A DNA stretch of 64,000 nucleotides from an uncultured Prevotellaceae bacterium (GTDB lineage Bacteria; Bacteroidota; Bacteroidia; Bacteroidales; Bacteroidaceae), in contig CAMWSK010000002.1 in assembly GCA_947176895.1 (NCBI GenBank), forward strand, positions 88,423 through 152,422. The letters run 5' to 3'. Positions 52,376 to 61,170 of the stretch are shown here, one piece after another. Numbering within the stretch: the stretch's first letter is position 1; each line of letters opens with the position of its first letter. Under the pieces are notes generated by a model. The model was not told the DNA's origin. It did no database searches and saw nothing but the letters and a program-made list of their open reading frames with translations. The translations under genes were made by a program, and so were the position numbers.

Positions 52376-52681
52376 ATGATTGTTTACAACACCACCTACA
52401 CAATGCAGAACGAGGATGCCCGCAACTTCGTAATCTGGGCCACCGAGATTTGCATGCCCCGGGCACAGCGAAGCGGACAGCTGAAGAACGGACGCATGCT
52501 GCGCATCCTCAACCACCACGACCAGCAGACGGAATGTTTCAGCATCCAGTTTGAGGTGCAGGACAACCGCGTGCTGCACGAGTGGTATGTGAAGGAGGGG
52601 GCTGCGCTGGCCAAGGAACTGGAGCGGAATTTCCAAGGCAAGGTGGTGGGGTTCAGCACACTGATGAGCGATGAGTTCTGA
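52376..52681 (+). CDS. DUF4286 family small protein
   Basis: 101 residues from the ATG at 52376 (MIVYNTTYTM). The opening IVYNTTYTMQNEDARNFVIWATEICMP, the HDQQTECFSIQFEV strand and YVKEGAALAKELERNFQGKVVGFSTLMSDEF match DUF4286, a small soluble ferredoxin-fold-like family of unknown function that regularly precedes ruvC in Bacteroidota. It overlaps ruvC by 11 bases, so the two are translated together. A role in DNA metabolism is only suggested by this neighbour. Confidence 0.85.
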   Translation: MIVYNTTYTMQNEDARNFVIWATEICMPRAQRSGQLKNGRMLRILNHHDQQTECFSIQFEVQDNRVLHEWYVKEGAALAKELERNFQGKVVGFSTLMSDEF

Positions 52682-53219
52682 AACCATCCTGGGCATCGAC
52701 CCCGGCACCAACCTCATGGGCTTCGGTGTGCTGCGCGTGGAAGGCAACCGCGCCGTGTGCGTGGACTTGGGCGTCATCGACCTGCGCAACCTGGCCGACC
52801 CCTATGCCAAGCTGGGGCGCATCCACGAGCGGGTGAGCCAGACCATCGAGTTCTACCGGCCCACATGCGTGGCCGTGGAGGCTCCTTTCTTCGGAAAGAA
52901 CGTGCAGAGCATGCTGAAGCTGGGGCGTGCACAAGGAGTGGCCATCGCCGCTGCCACACGCCACGGGCTGCCCATCCACGAATACGCGCCCATGAAAATC
53001 AAGATGGCGCTCACGGGGCAAGGCTCGGCCAGCAAGGAGCAGGTGGCCGACATGCTGCAGCGCATCCTCTGTCTGAGCGAGGGAGAGATGAGCATGAAGA
53101 TGGACGCCACGGACGCGCTGGCCGCCGCCTATTGCCATTTCCTGCAGATGGGGCGGCCCGTGAGCGACAGCCACGTGAAAAGCTGGAAACAGCTGGCACG
53201 GATGCAGGGCAAGATATAA
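52671..53219 (+). CDS. ruvC: Holliday junction resolvase RuvC
   Basis: 182 residues. Cuts Holliday junctions during recombinational repair together with RuvAB. The RNase-H-like active site is complete: Asp10 in ILGIDPGTN, Glu70 in VAVEAPFFGKN, and Asp145/Asp148 in DATDALAAAYCH. It overlaps the DUF4286 gene by 11 bases and is followed 14 bases later by the ABC ATPase gene. Confidence 0.97.
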   Translation: MSSETILGIDPGTNLMGFGVLRVEGNRAVCVDLGVIDLRNLADPYAKLGRIHERVSQTIEFYRPTCVAVEAPFFGKNVQSMLKLGRAQGVAIAAATRHGLPIHEYAPMKIKMALTGQGSASKEQVADMLQRILCLSEGEMSMKMDATDALAAAYCHFLQMGRPVSDSHVKSWKQLARMQGKI

Positions 53220-53233
53220 GACGAGACTGAGAC

Positions 53234-54721
53234 ATGGCACACAAGGTTATCGAGATAACGAACGGCGTAACCCGCCACCCCGACCACCGCATGGCCCGCC
53301 CCGTGACGCTGGCCCTGGAGGACGGATGGCAGGTGGCCGTCGTGGGCGAGAACGCCGCGGGCAAAAGCCGGCTGGTGGACATGCTCACGGGGCGCTATCC
53401 CTTGTCGCAGAACGAGGTGAGGTATGACTTCACGCCCTCGCCCCACACATTAGTGTGCGACAACATCAAGCACATCACCTTCCGCGACTCCTACGGCGAC
53501 ACCGATGGCATGTACTACTACCAGTTGCGGTGGAACCAACACGACATTGCCGACAACACGCCCACCGTGGGTCAACTGCTGGACGACGTGTACACACGTC
53601 TCGCCCACAAGGACGAGAAGCTGCGCGACACGCTGCGCACGATGTTCCATTTAGACGAGATGAGAGGGCGCCACATCATCTCGCTCTCCAGCGGCGAGCT
53701 GCGCAAGTTCCAGCTCACCCGCGTGTTACTGGCCGGTCCGCGCGTGCTCATCATCGACAACCCCTTCATCGGACTCGACGCCCAAACGCGTGACCAGCTG
53801 AAAGGCCTGCTGGCCACGCTGGCCCGCGAGACCCGCATCATGATTATCCTGGTGCTGAGCAAGACCGACGACATACCCGACTTCATCACCCATATCCTGC
53901 CCGTGGAGGGGTTGGAAGCGAAGCCCGTCGTGCCGCGCGAAGGCTACAGGCCCGAGCCCGTAAGCCTGCCCGCATTGCCCGCAGAGTTGAGAGACTGCAT
54001 ACTCGGCCTGCCCCAAAAAGACCTGAGCCAAGTGAGTTTCTATCCCCGGCAGGGCGGCGACATCCTGAAGTTCAACGGCATCAGCCTGCGCTACGGCACC
54101 CGCACCATCCTCAAAGACCTCAGCTGGACGGTGGAGGAGGGCGAGCGATGGGCACTGAGCGGCGAGAACGGAGCCGGCAAAAGCGCCCTGCTGAGCTTGG
54201 TGTGCGCCGACAACCCGCAGAGCTACGCCTGCGACTTCGAGCTGTTCGGCCACAAACGCGGTTCGGGCGAAAGCATCTGGGAAATCAAGCGGCACATAGG
54301 CTATGTCAGCCCCGAGATGCACCGCGCCTACCAAAAAGACCTGCCCGCCATTGGCATCGTGGGCAGCGGACTGAGCGACAGCGTGGGTCTCTATACCCGG
54401 CTGCGCGAAGAGCAGAAGGACATCTGCCGCCTGTGGATGCGCGTGTTCGGCATCGAGCATCTGGCCGAACGCACCTTTCTCAAGCTCAGCTCGGGAGAAC
54501 AGCGCCTCTGTCTGCTGGCACGCGCTTTCGTGAAAGACCCCGAGCTGCTCATCCTGGACGAGCCGCTGCACGGGCTGGACGACCGCAACCGGGCACGCAC
54601 ACAAGAGATTATCGACACCTTCTGCCAACGGCGGAACAAGACCCTGGTGATGGTCACGCACTACAAGGAAGAACTGCCCCGCTGCATCACCCGGGAACTG
54701 CACCTGATAAAGAACAAATAA
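53234..54721 (+). CDS. Double ABC-type ATPase, ModF/PhrA-like
   Basis: 495 residues holding two complete ABC domains and no membrane segment. Domain 1: Walker A GENAAGKS, signature LSSGELRKFQLTRVLL, Walker B VLIIDNPFIGLD (Asn-Pro in place of the usual Glu-Pro after the Asp, so it may not hydrolyse ATP well). Domain 2 (from about 275): Walker A GENGAGKS, signature LSSGEQRLCLLARAF, Walker B LLILDEPLHGLD. This arrangement resembles ModF, once called PhrA, of E. coli, whose role is unclear; no permease is encoded nearby. Confidence 0.85.
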   Translation: MAHKVIEITNGVTRHPDHRMARPVTLALEDGWQVAVVGENAAGKSRLVDMLTGRYPLSQNEVRYDFTPSPHTLVCDNIKHITFRDSYGDTDGMYYYQLRWNQHDIADNTPTVGQLLDDVYTRLAHKDEKLRDTLRTMFHLDEMRGRHIISLSSGELRKFQLTRVLLAGPRVLIIDNPFIGLDAQTRDQLKGLLATLARETRIMIILVLSKTDDIPDFITHILPVEGLEAKPVVPREGYRPEPVSLPALPAELRDCILGLPQKDLSQVSFYPRQGGDILKFNGISLRYGTRTILKDLSWTVEEGERWALSGENGAGKSALLSLVCADNPQSYACDFELFGHKRGSGESIWEIKRHIGYVSPEMHRAYQKDLPAIGIVGSGLSDSVGLYTRLREEQKDICRLWMRVFGIEHLAERTFLKLSSGEQRLCLLARAFVKDPELLILDEPLHGLDDRNRARTQEIIDTFCQRRNKTLVMVTHYKEELPRCITRELHLIKNK

Positions 54722-54737
54722 AAAAAACAAGAAAGCG

Positions 54738-55217
54738 ATGAAAACAAGACTCATAACCCTGGCCATGGCCGCCTGCATGGGCATAGGCCGGGCCGCAGGA
54801 CAAGAAGTGTTCCAGCAAGTGGTGGACACCAACAAGCTGATTATCGAAGACCCCTCGGCCTCGGGCGCGGCACTGAGCATCGCCCAGTTCAAGTACACCG
54901 CCATGCAATACCTCTGCACCATGGCCATCAAGGCCGGGAACGGACAGGCCGACGGCAGTTTCCTTGACCGCCAGGCACAGGCCATGAACAACTTCATCAC
55001 CGGATACCTGACCGAACTGACCGCCGAAAAGGAAAGCAAGAAACAGAAAGAGGTGATGATACGTTACTGGAAGGCCAGCGCCGACAACCCGCTGTTCGGC
55101 GACAAGGACACCGAGACCACCCGCGCCTTCACCACCGACCCCACCAGCATCACCCCCTTCTCGCTGGACACCAACTGGGAGTTGGCCGACAGCGCCCGCA
55201 AAGAGAAAAACAAATAA
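54738..55217 (+). CDS. Small secreted protein of unknown function
   Basis: 159 residues with a signal peptide ending near residue 21 (IGRAAGQ). The mature part is helical and charged: FQQVVDTNKLIIEDPSASGAALSIAQFKYTAMQYLCTMAI, QAQAMNNFITGYLTELTAEKESKKQKEVMIRYWKA, then a Thr-rich DKDTETTRAF and a final TPFSLDTNWELADSARKEK. I do not recognise a named domain. It lies 16 bases after the ABC ATPase and 7 before hisH, an odd place for a periplasmic protein. Confidence 0.7.
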   Translation: MKTRLITLAMAACMGIGRAAGQEVFQQVVDTNKLIIEDPSASGAALSIAQFKYTAMQYLCTMAIKAGNGQADGSFLDRQAQAMNNFITGYLTELTAEKESKKQKEVMIRYWKASADNPLFGDKDTETTRAFTTDPTSITPFSLDTNWELADSARKEKNK

Positions 55218-55224
55218 TGCCGCC

Positions 55225-55815
55225 ATGAGCATCGCCATCGTCAAATACAACGCCGGAAACATCCGCTCCGTGACCAACGCCCTGGGCCGCCTGGGCGTGG
55301 AAGCCACACTCACCGATGACCCCGAGCTTCTGCAGCGGGCCGACAAGGTGCTGTTCCCGGGGCAGGGCGAGGCAGGCCATGCCATGGCCTATCTGCGAGA
55401 GCATGGGCTGGACAGCGTGATACGCTCGCTCCGCCAACCCCTGCTGGGCATCTGCATCGGACAGCAACTGCTCTGCCGGCACTCGGAAGAGGGCGACACC
55501 GACTGCCTGGGCATCTTCTCCGAGGACGTGGTGAGGTTCCGCCCCGAAAGGCAGGAGGACAAGGTGCCCCACATGGGATGGAACAGCTTGACCCACGTGA
55601 AAAGCCCCCTGATGGCGGGCATCTCCGAGGGCGAGTTTGTCTATTTCGTCCACAGCTTCTACGTGCCCGTGGGCGAAAACACCATCGCCACCACCGATTA
55701 CATACAGCCCTTCAGCGCCGCGCTCCACCGCGACAACTTCTACGCCACGCAGTTCCACCCCGAAAAGAGTGGAGACGCCGGCCACCGCATCCTCAAAAAC
55801 TTCCTGGAACTATGA
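55225..55815 (+). CDS. hisH: Imidazole glycerol phosphate synthase, glutaminase subunit
   Basis: 196 residues. Releases ammonia from glutamine and channels it to HisF. The class I amidotransferase triad is visible: Cys77 in GICIGQQLL, His and Glu in the C-terminal QFHPEKS. FPGQGEAGHAM is the oxyanion-region motif. It overlaps hisA by 4 bases (ATGA). Confidence 0.97.
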   Translation: MSIAIVKYNAGNIRSVTNALGRLGVEATLTDDPELLQRADKVLFPGQGEAGHAMAYLREHGLDSVIRSLRQPLLGICIGQQLLCRHSEEGDTDCLGIFSEDVVRFRPERQEDKVPHMGWNSLTHVKSPLMAGISEGEFVYFVHSFYVPVGENTIATTDYIQPFSAALHRDNFYATQFHPEKSGDAGHRILKNFLEL

Positions 55816-56528
55816 TAGAGCTTATCCCCGCCATCGACATCATCGGGGGGCGCTGCGTGCGCCTCACCAAGGGCGACTACGCCACCCGCAAGGAATACGG
55901 CTCGCCCGTGGACATGGCACTCATGTTCCGCGACCACGGTTTCCGCCGCCTGCACGTGGTGGACCTGGACGGTGCGAAGGCCAAGCATGTGGTGAACCTG
56001 CGCACGCTGGAGGAGATTGCCTCCAAAAGCGGCCTCACGGTGGACTTCGGCGGCGGAGTGAAGACCGACGAAGACCTGCGGCTGGCCTTCGACGCGGGCG
56101 CATCGCTGGTCACGGCCGGAAGCATTGCCGTCACCAACCCTGAGACCTATCTCAAGTGGCTCGGCACCTACGGTCCCGACCGCCTCATCCTGGGAGCCGA
56201 TGCCCGCGAAGGCCGCATCAGCATCAACGGGTGGCTGGAGGACAGCCCCGTGCAGCTCACCGACTTCCTGACCCGATACATGCAGGCCGGCACACGCAAC
56301 GTGCTGTGCACGGACATCAGCCGCGACGGTATGCTGGGTGGCACGGCCCTACCTTTATATAAGGAAATCATGCGGGCCTACCCCCATTGCCACCTCATCG
56401 CATCGGGCGGAGTGGGCAGCATCGACGACATCGACGAGCTGGAGAGCGCGGGCATTCCCGCCGTGGTCTTCGGCAAGGCCGTCTACGAGGGGCGGATAGA
56501 CCTGAAAGAACTGAGCAAAAGAAACTGA
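55812..56528 (+). CDS. hisA: ProFAR isomerase (HisA)
   Basis: 238 residues from the ATG at 55812; the frame is open upstream only as an overlap with hisH. A (beta/alpha)8 barrel isomerase of histidine synthesis. Catalytic Asp9 lies in PAIDIIGGRCVRL, a phosphate-binding loop in DFGGGVK, and the second catalytic Asp in CTDISRDGML; ASGGVGS is the C-terminal phosphate loop. It lies 12 bases before hisF. Confidence 0.97.
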   Translation: MIELIPAIDIIGGRCVRLTKGDYATRKEYGSPVDMALMFRDHGFRRLHVVDLDGAKAKHVVNLRTLEEIASKSGLTVDFGGGVKTDEDLRLAFDAGASLVTAGSIAVTNPETYLKWLGTYGPDRLILGADAREGRISINGWLEDSPVQLTDFLTRYMQAGTRNVLCTDISRDGMLGGTALPLYKEIMRAYPHCHLIASGGVGSIDDIDELESAGIPAVVFGKAVYEGRIDLKELSKRN

Positions 56529-56540
56529 CAACCTTCCCCT

Positions 56541-57299
56541 ATGTTAGCAAAGAGAATCATCCCCTGCCTCGACATCAAGGACGGCACCACCGTGAAAGGC
56601 ACGAACTTCATCAACCTGCGCCAGGCCGGCGACCCGGTGGAACTGGCACGCGCCTACAGCGAGCAGGGAGCCGACGAGCTGGTCTTCCTGGACATCACCG
56701 CCAGCCACGAGGGGCGAAAAACCTTCACCCACGTGGTGGAGCAGGTGGCACAGGCCATCAACATCCCCTTCACCGTGGGCGGAGGCATCAATGAAGCGGC
56801 AGACGTGGACCGCCTGCTGGCCGCCGGTGCCGACAAGGTGAGCCTGAACAGCGCCGCACTGCGCCGTCCTGAGCTTATCGACCAAATCACGCGGGCCTAC
56901 GGCTCGCAAGTGTGCGTGGTGGCCATCGACGCACGTCAGGAGGAAGACGGGTACTGGCAGTGCTACGTCAACGGCGGTCGCGTACCCTTCGGCAAGGGGC
57001 TTTTCGAGTGGGCCCGCGAGGCACAAGACCGCGGAGCCGGAGAGATTCTCTTCACCAGCATGAACCACGACGGCGTGAAGGCAGGCTTCGCCAACGAGGC
57101 CCTGCGACAACTCTCCGACAGCCTCTCCATCCCCGTCATCGCATCGGGGGGAGCCGGCACCATGCAACACTTCCGCGACACCTTTGCCCTGGGACACAGT
57201 TCGGCAGCTTTGGCAGCCTCCGTGTTCCACTTCGGGGAAATCGGCATTCCCCAACTGAAACAATACCTCAGACAAGAGAATATAAACGTAAGACTATGA
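56541..57299 (+). CDS. hisF: Imidazole glycerol phosphate synthase, cyclase subunit
   Basis: 252 residues. Partners HisH and forms imidazole glycerol phosphate and AICAR. Catalytic Asp11 is in PCLDIKDG and the second acidic residue in [19 protein letters not shown] and ASGGAGT are phosphate loops; [19 protein letters not shown] is a typical end. It overlaps hisIE by 4 bases. Confidence 0.98.
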   Translation: MLAKRIIPCLDIKDGTTVKGTNFINLRQAGDPVELARAYSEQGADELVFLDITASHEGRKTFTHVVEQVAQAINIPFTVGGGINEAADVDRLLAAGADKVSLNSAALRRPELIDQITRAYGSQVCVVAIDARQEEDGYWQCYVNGGRVPFGKGLFEWAREAQDRGAGEILFTSMNHDGVKAGFANEALRQLSDSLSIPVIASGGAGTMQHFRDTFALGHSSAALAASVFHFGEIGIPQLKQYLRQENINVRL

Positions 57300-57910
57300 C
57301 CATAGATTTCAACAAGATGGGCGGACTGGTGCCCGCCATCATCCAAGACGCGCAAACCGGAAAGGTGCTCATGCTGGGCTTCATGAACGAAGAAGCCTAT
57401 CGGAAGACCCGCGAGACGGGCAAGGTGACCTTCTGGAGCCGCACACGGGACTGCCTGTGGACGAAAGGCGAGACCAGCGGTAACTTCCTGAGCGTGGCGG
57501 ACATTCTCTGCGATTGCGATAACGACACCCTGCTCATCAAGGCCCATCCCGCCGGACCTGTGTGCCACACCGGCGCCGACACCTGCTGGGGCGAGGAGAA
57601 CAAGCCCAATCCCCTGACCTTCCTGAGCGAGCTGGGCGACTTCATCGAGCAGCGCCACCGCGAGATGCCCGAAGGCTCCTACACCACCAGCCTGTTCAAC
57701 GACGGTCTCAACCGCATGGCACAGAAGGTGGGCGAAGAGGCGCTGGAACTGGTCATCGAAGCCACCAACGGCACCAACGAACGCCTCATCTATGAGGGCA
57801 GCGACATGCTCTACCACCTGATTGTGCTGCTCACCTCGAAAGGACTGCGCATCGAGCAGATGGCCGCCGAGCTGATGGAGCGCCACAACCCCGGATGGAA
57901 GAAACACTGA
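57296..57910 (+). CDS. hisIE: Bifunctional phosphoribosyl-AMP cyclohydrolase / phosphoribosyl-ATP pyrophosphatase
   Basis: 204 residues from the ATG at 57296, overlapping the hisF stop (ATGA). The HisI half (1-about 110) has [20 protein letters not shown] and the zinc/metal segment [22 protein letters not shown]. The HisE half has [21 protein letters not shown] and [19 protein letters not shown]. It catalyses steps two and three of histidine synthesis. The remaining his genes are not in this window. Confidence 0.97.
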   Translation: MTIDFNKMGGLVPAIIQDAQTGKVLMLGFMNEEAYRKTRETGKVTFWSRTRDCLWTKGETSGNFLSVADILCDCDNDTLLIKAHPAGPVCHTGADTCWGEENKPNPLTFLSELGDFIEQRHREMPEGSYTTSLFNDGLNRMAQKVGEEALELVIEATNGTNERLIYEGSDMLYHLIVLLTSKGLRIEQMAAELMERHNPGWKKH

Positions 57911-57965
57911 TTCCGCGACAGACAAGAAACGTCGCGACACACAACAACACACATCAAACGACCAA

Positions 57966-58625
57966 ATGCTGATTGACTACACCGGCGTGGAACTGCGCCA
58001 AGATGAACGCCCCATACTCTCCCAGGTGGAACTGCACGTGGACGAGGGCGAATTTGTCTATATCATGGGAGAAGTAGGCAGCGGAAAAAGCACGTTGCTC
58101 AAAAGCCTCTACGGCGAACTGGCCGTGAGCCGGGGAGAGGCCCGCGTGATGGACATCGACCTGGCAGAGCTGAAACGCCGCCACGTGCCCACGCTGCGCA
58201 AACAGCTGGGCATCGTGTTCCAGGATTTCCAGCTGCTGCGCGACCGCTCGGTGCGCAGCAACCTTGACTTCGTACTGCGCGCCACCGGATGGAAAAGCAA
58301 GAAAGAACGCCGCGAGCGCATCGGCGAAGTGCTGACCCTGGTGGGGCTGGCCGACCGCATCGATGCCATGCCTCATGAACTCTCGGGCGGAGAACAGCAG
58401 CGTATCTGCATAGCACGCGCCATGCTCAACAGGCCCCGCCTGGTGCTGGCCGACGAGCCTACGGGCAACCTGGACATGGAGTGCAGCAAGCGCGTGATGA
58501 GCCTGCTCACCGACATACAGAAAGAGGGGACAACCATCCTCATGTCCACCCACAACCAACAGATAACCGAACTGTTCCCCGCACGCACCCTCCGGTGCCA
58601 ACAGGGCCGGCTGGTAGAACAATGA
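57966..58625 (+). CDS. ftsE: Cell division ATP-binding protein FtsE
   Basis: 219 residues, single ABC domain. Walker A GEVGSGKST, Q-loop IVFQDFQLL, signature ELSGGEQQRICIARAML, Walker B LVLADEPTGNLD, H-loop MSTHNQQI. The acidic-residue pattern and length fit FtsE, which with FtsX controls cell-wall hydrolases at the division site. No ftsX follows; the next gene is lysC, so the partner must lie elsewhere. It stands 55 bases after hisIE. Confidence 0.88.
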   Translation: MLIDYTGVELRQDERPILSQVELHVDEGEFVYIMGEVGSGKSTLLKSLYGELAVSRGEARVMDIDLAELKRRHVPTLRKQLGIVFQDFQLLRDRSVRSNLDFVLRATGWKSKKERRERIGEVLTLVGLADRIDAMPHELSGGEQQRICIARAMLNRPRLVLADEPTGNLDMECSKRVMSLLTDIQKEGTTILMSTHNQQITELFPARTLRCQQGRLVEQ

Positions 58626-58647
58626 ACCGGCAACCCCGCACCACACC

Positions 58648-58664
58648 ATATATTATATAAGGAG
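58648..58664 (+). repeat. AT-rich 17-mer leader, copy 2
   Basis: Identical to 52359-52375. Here it lies 31 bases before the lysC start, in the only sizeable gap of the ftsE-lysC junction. Confidence 0.5.
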
Positions 58665-58695
58665 TAGAAACAACGAAAACACAATAGGAACGACA

Positions 58696-60021
58696 ATGAA
58701 CGTAATGAAATTCGGAGGCACCTCCGTAGGCAGCCCCCAACGCATGAAAGAAGTGGCCAAGCTCATCACCCCGAAAGCGGGAGAGCAGAACTTCGTGGTG
58801 CTCTCGGCCATGAGCGGAACCACCAACTCGCTGGTGGAGATTTCCGATTACCTCTACAAGAAAAACCCCGAAGGTGCCAACACCATCATCAACCAGCTCG
58901 AACACAAATACATGGAGCACGTTGACCAGCTGTACACCACCGAGGAGTGGCGCGAGACGACACGTAAGTTCCTCTGCGACGAATTCAATTATCTGCGTTC
59001 GTTCACCAAGACCATGTTCACCAGCTTTGAAGAGAAAGTGATTCTGGCGCAGGGCGAAATCATGAGCACCAACATGATGGCCAACCTGCTGCTCGAGCAG
59101 GGAAAGAAGGCCGTGCTGCTCAGTGCGCTCGACATGGTGAGAACCGACAAGAACGCCGACCCCGACTTCACCTACATCCGCGAGAAAACACTTCAGAAGC
59201 TCAGCGAGAACCAAGGCTTCGACATCTACATCACCCAGGGCTTCATCTGCCGCAACGCCTACGGAGAAATCGACAACCTGTTGCGCGGTGGCAGCGACTA
59301 CACAGCCTGCCTCATCGGAGCCGCCCTGCAGACCGACGAAATACAGATATGGACTGACATCGACGGCATGCACAACAACGACCCGCGCATCGTGGATCAC
59401 ACCGAGCCCGTGCGCCAGCTCTACTTCGAGGAAGCCGCCGAGCTGGCCTACTTCGGAGCCAAGATTCTCCACCCCACGTGCATCCAGCCCGCCAAATTCG
59501 CCGGTGTGCCCGTAAGGTTGCTCAACACCATGGACCCCACCGCCCCCGGCACCATCATCAACAACAAGATGCAACACGGCACCATCAAGGCCGTGGCTGC
59601 CAAAGACAACATCACCTGCATACAGATACAAAGCTCGCGCATGTTGCAGGCCCACGGCTTCCTGCGCAAAGTGTTCGAGATCTTCGAGCAATACAAGACC
59701 AGCATCGACATGGTGTGCACCAGCGAGGTGGGCGTGAGCGTGACCATCGACAACACCGGCCATCTGGTGGACATCGTGAACGAGCTGAAGAAATACGGCA
59801 CCGTAGGCGTGGAACAGAACATGTGCATCATCTGTGTGGTGGGCGACCTGGTGGCCTCCAACGTCGGCTTCCAGAGCCTGGCCACCGGCGCACTGAAGGA
59901 CATACCCGTGCGCATGATTTCCTACGGAGGCAGCAACTACAACATCTCGTTCCTGGTGGCCGAAAGTGAGAAAAGACGCACCCTGCAGGCCCTTTCCGAC
60001 AATCTATTTACAAGAAAATGA
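58696..60021 (+). CDS. lysC: Aspartokinase
   Basis: 441 residues. Phosphorylates aspartate, the first step toward lysine, diaminopimelate, threonine and methionine. The kinase domain starts MKFGGTSVGSP and contains RGGSDYTACLIGAAL and IWTDIDGMHNNDPRIV. From about residue 300 two ACT regulatory domains follow (ITCIQIQSSRMLQAHGFLRKVFEIFEQYKTSIDMVCTSEVGVSV and MCIICVVGDLVASNVG), so feedback control by an end product is likely. It is monofunctional: no homoserine dehydrogenase is fused. It overlaps lysA by 4 bases. Confidence 0.97.
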   Translation: MNVMKFGGTSVGSPQRMKEVAKLITPKAGEQNFVVLSAMSGTTNSLVEISDYLYKKNPEGANTIINQLEHKYMEHVDQLYTTEEWRETTRKFLCDEFNYLRSFTKTMFTSFEEKVILAQGEIMSTNMMANLLLEQGKKAVLLSALDMVRTDKNADPDFTYIREKTLQKLSENQGFDIYITQGFICRNAYGEIDNLLRGGSDYTACLIGAALQTDEIQIWTDIDGMHNNDPRIVDHTEPVRQLYFEEAAELAYFGAKILHPTCIQPAKFAGVPVRLLNTMDPTAPGTIINNKMQHGTIKAVAAKDNITCIQIQSSRMLQAHGFLRKVFEIFEQYKTSIDMVCTSEVGVSVTIDNTGHLVDIVNELKKYGTVGVEQNMCIICVVGDLVASNVGFQSLATGALKDIPVRMISYGGSNYNISFLVAESEKRRTLQALSDNLFTRK

Positions 60022-61163
60022 ACTACCCCACCAACCGATTCCAACAGCTGCAGACACCTTTCTACTACTACGACCTGCAGTTGCTACGCCGCACTTTAAG
60101 CGAAGTGAAGGCCCATCTGCAGCCCAACTTCCACGTGCACTATGCCGTGAAAGCCTGTGCCACACCCGCCGTGCTGGCAGAGATATGCCGCGCCGGGCTG
60201 GGATGTGACTGCGTGAGCGGCGGCGAGATACAGGCCTGCCTCGACGCCGGTTTCCCCGCCGACCGCATCGTCTACGCCGGAGTGGGCAAGAGCGACCGTG
60301 AAATCAACCTGGCCCTGGAGGCCGGCATCCAGTGTTTCAACGTGGAGAGCCTGCCCGAGCTGGACATCATCGACGAACTGGCACAGGCCAAAGGCACAGT
60401 GGCACGCATCGCCTTCCGCATCAACCCCAACGTGGGGGCACACACCCATGCCAACATCACCACGGGACTGGCCGAAAACAAGTTCGGCATCGACATGCAG
60501 GACATGTTGCCCGCCATCCGCCACGCCCAATCGCTTCGGGGCGTGGAACTGGTGGGACTGCATTTCCACATCGGTTCACAGATTCTGGAGATGAACGACT
60601 TTCAGGCACTCTGCGGGCGCATCAACGACCTGCAGGACACGCTCGAGGCCGAAGACATCCGGCTGCAGAGCATCAACGTGGGTGGCGGACTGGGCGTAGA
60701 CTATGAACAGCCCGACGAACACCCCGTGCCCAACTTCCGCGACTACTTCGCCACTTATGCCCGCGGCCTGGAACTTCGGCCCGGACAAGAGGTGCACTTC
60801 GAGCTGGGACGTGCCATCGTGGCCCAATGCGGCAGCCTCATCACGCGCGTTCTCTATGTGAAAAGCAACGCCATCAAGCGGTTCGCCATCGTGGATGCCG
60901 GCATGACCGACCTCATCCGTCCCGCACTCTACGGCGCCCTCCACCGCATTGTCAACCTCTCCCACCCTCTCGCTCCCGAGGAGGTGTACGATGTGGTTGG
61001 CCCCATCTGCGAGTCAAGCGACGTGTTTGCCAAGGACTACACGCTGCCCGCCCTGCAGCGCGGCGACCTGGTAGCCCTGCAGACGGCAGGCGCATACGGA
61101 CAGATTATGGCCAGCAGCTATAATTGCCGTCCTCTTCCCCCCGCTGTCACCTCCGAAGAGTAA
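60018..61163 (+). CDS. lysA: Diaminopimelate decarboxylase
   Basis: 381 residues. PLP enzyme converting meso-diaminopimelate to lysine. Lys45 in HYAVKAC binds PLP; SGGEIQACLDAGF, HFHIGSQIL and NVGGGLGVDY are cofactor loops; VGPICESSDVFAKDY brings the active-site Cys and neighbouring residues from the C-terminal barrel. At 381 residues it is slightly shorter than most LysA but complete. It overlaps lysC (ATGA). Confidence 0.96.
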   Translation: MNYPTNRFQQLQTPFYYYDLQLLRRTLSEVKAHLQPNFHVHYAVKACATPAVLAEICRAGLGCDCVSGGEIQACLDAGFPADRIVYAGVGKSDREINLALEAGIQCFNVESLPELDIIDELAQAKGTVARIAFRINPNVGAHTHANITTGLAENKFGIDMQDMLPAIRHAQSLRGVELVGLHFHIGSQILEMNDFQALCGRINDLQDTLEAEDIRLQSINVGGGLGVDYEQPDEHPVPNFRDYFATYARGLELRPGQEVHFELGRAIVAQCGSLITRVLYVKSNAIKRFAIVDAGMTDLIRPALYGALHRIVNLSHPLAPEEVYDVVGPICESSDVFAKDYTLPALQRGDLVALQTAGAYGQIMASSYNCRPLPPAVTSEE

Positions 61164-61170
61164 ACGTTCC

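Noticed and set aside
58626..58695. Lysine riboswitch before lysC
   Set aside because: The gap is only 70 bases, far too short for the lysine aptamer, and no conserved elements are visible.
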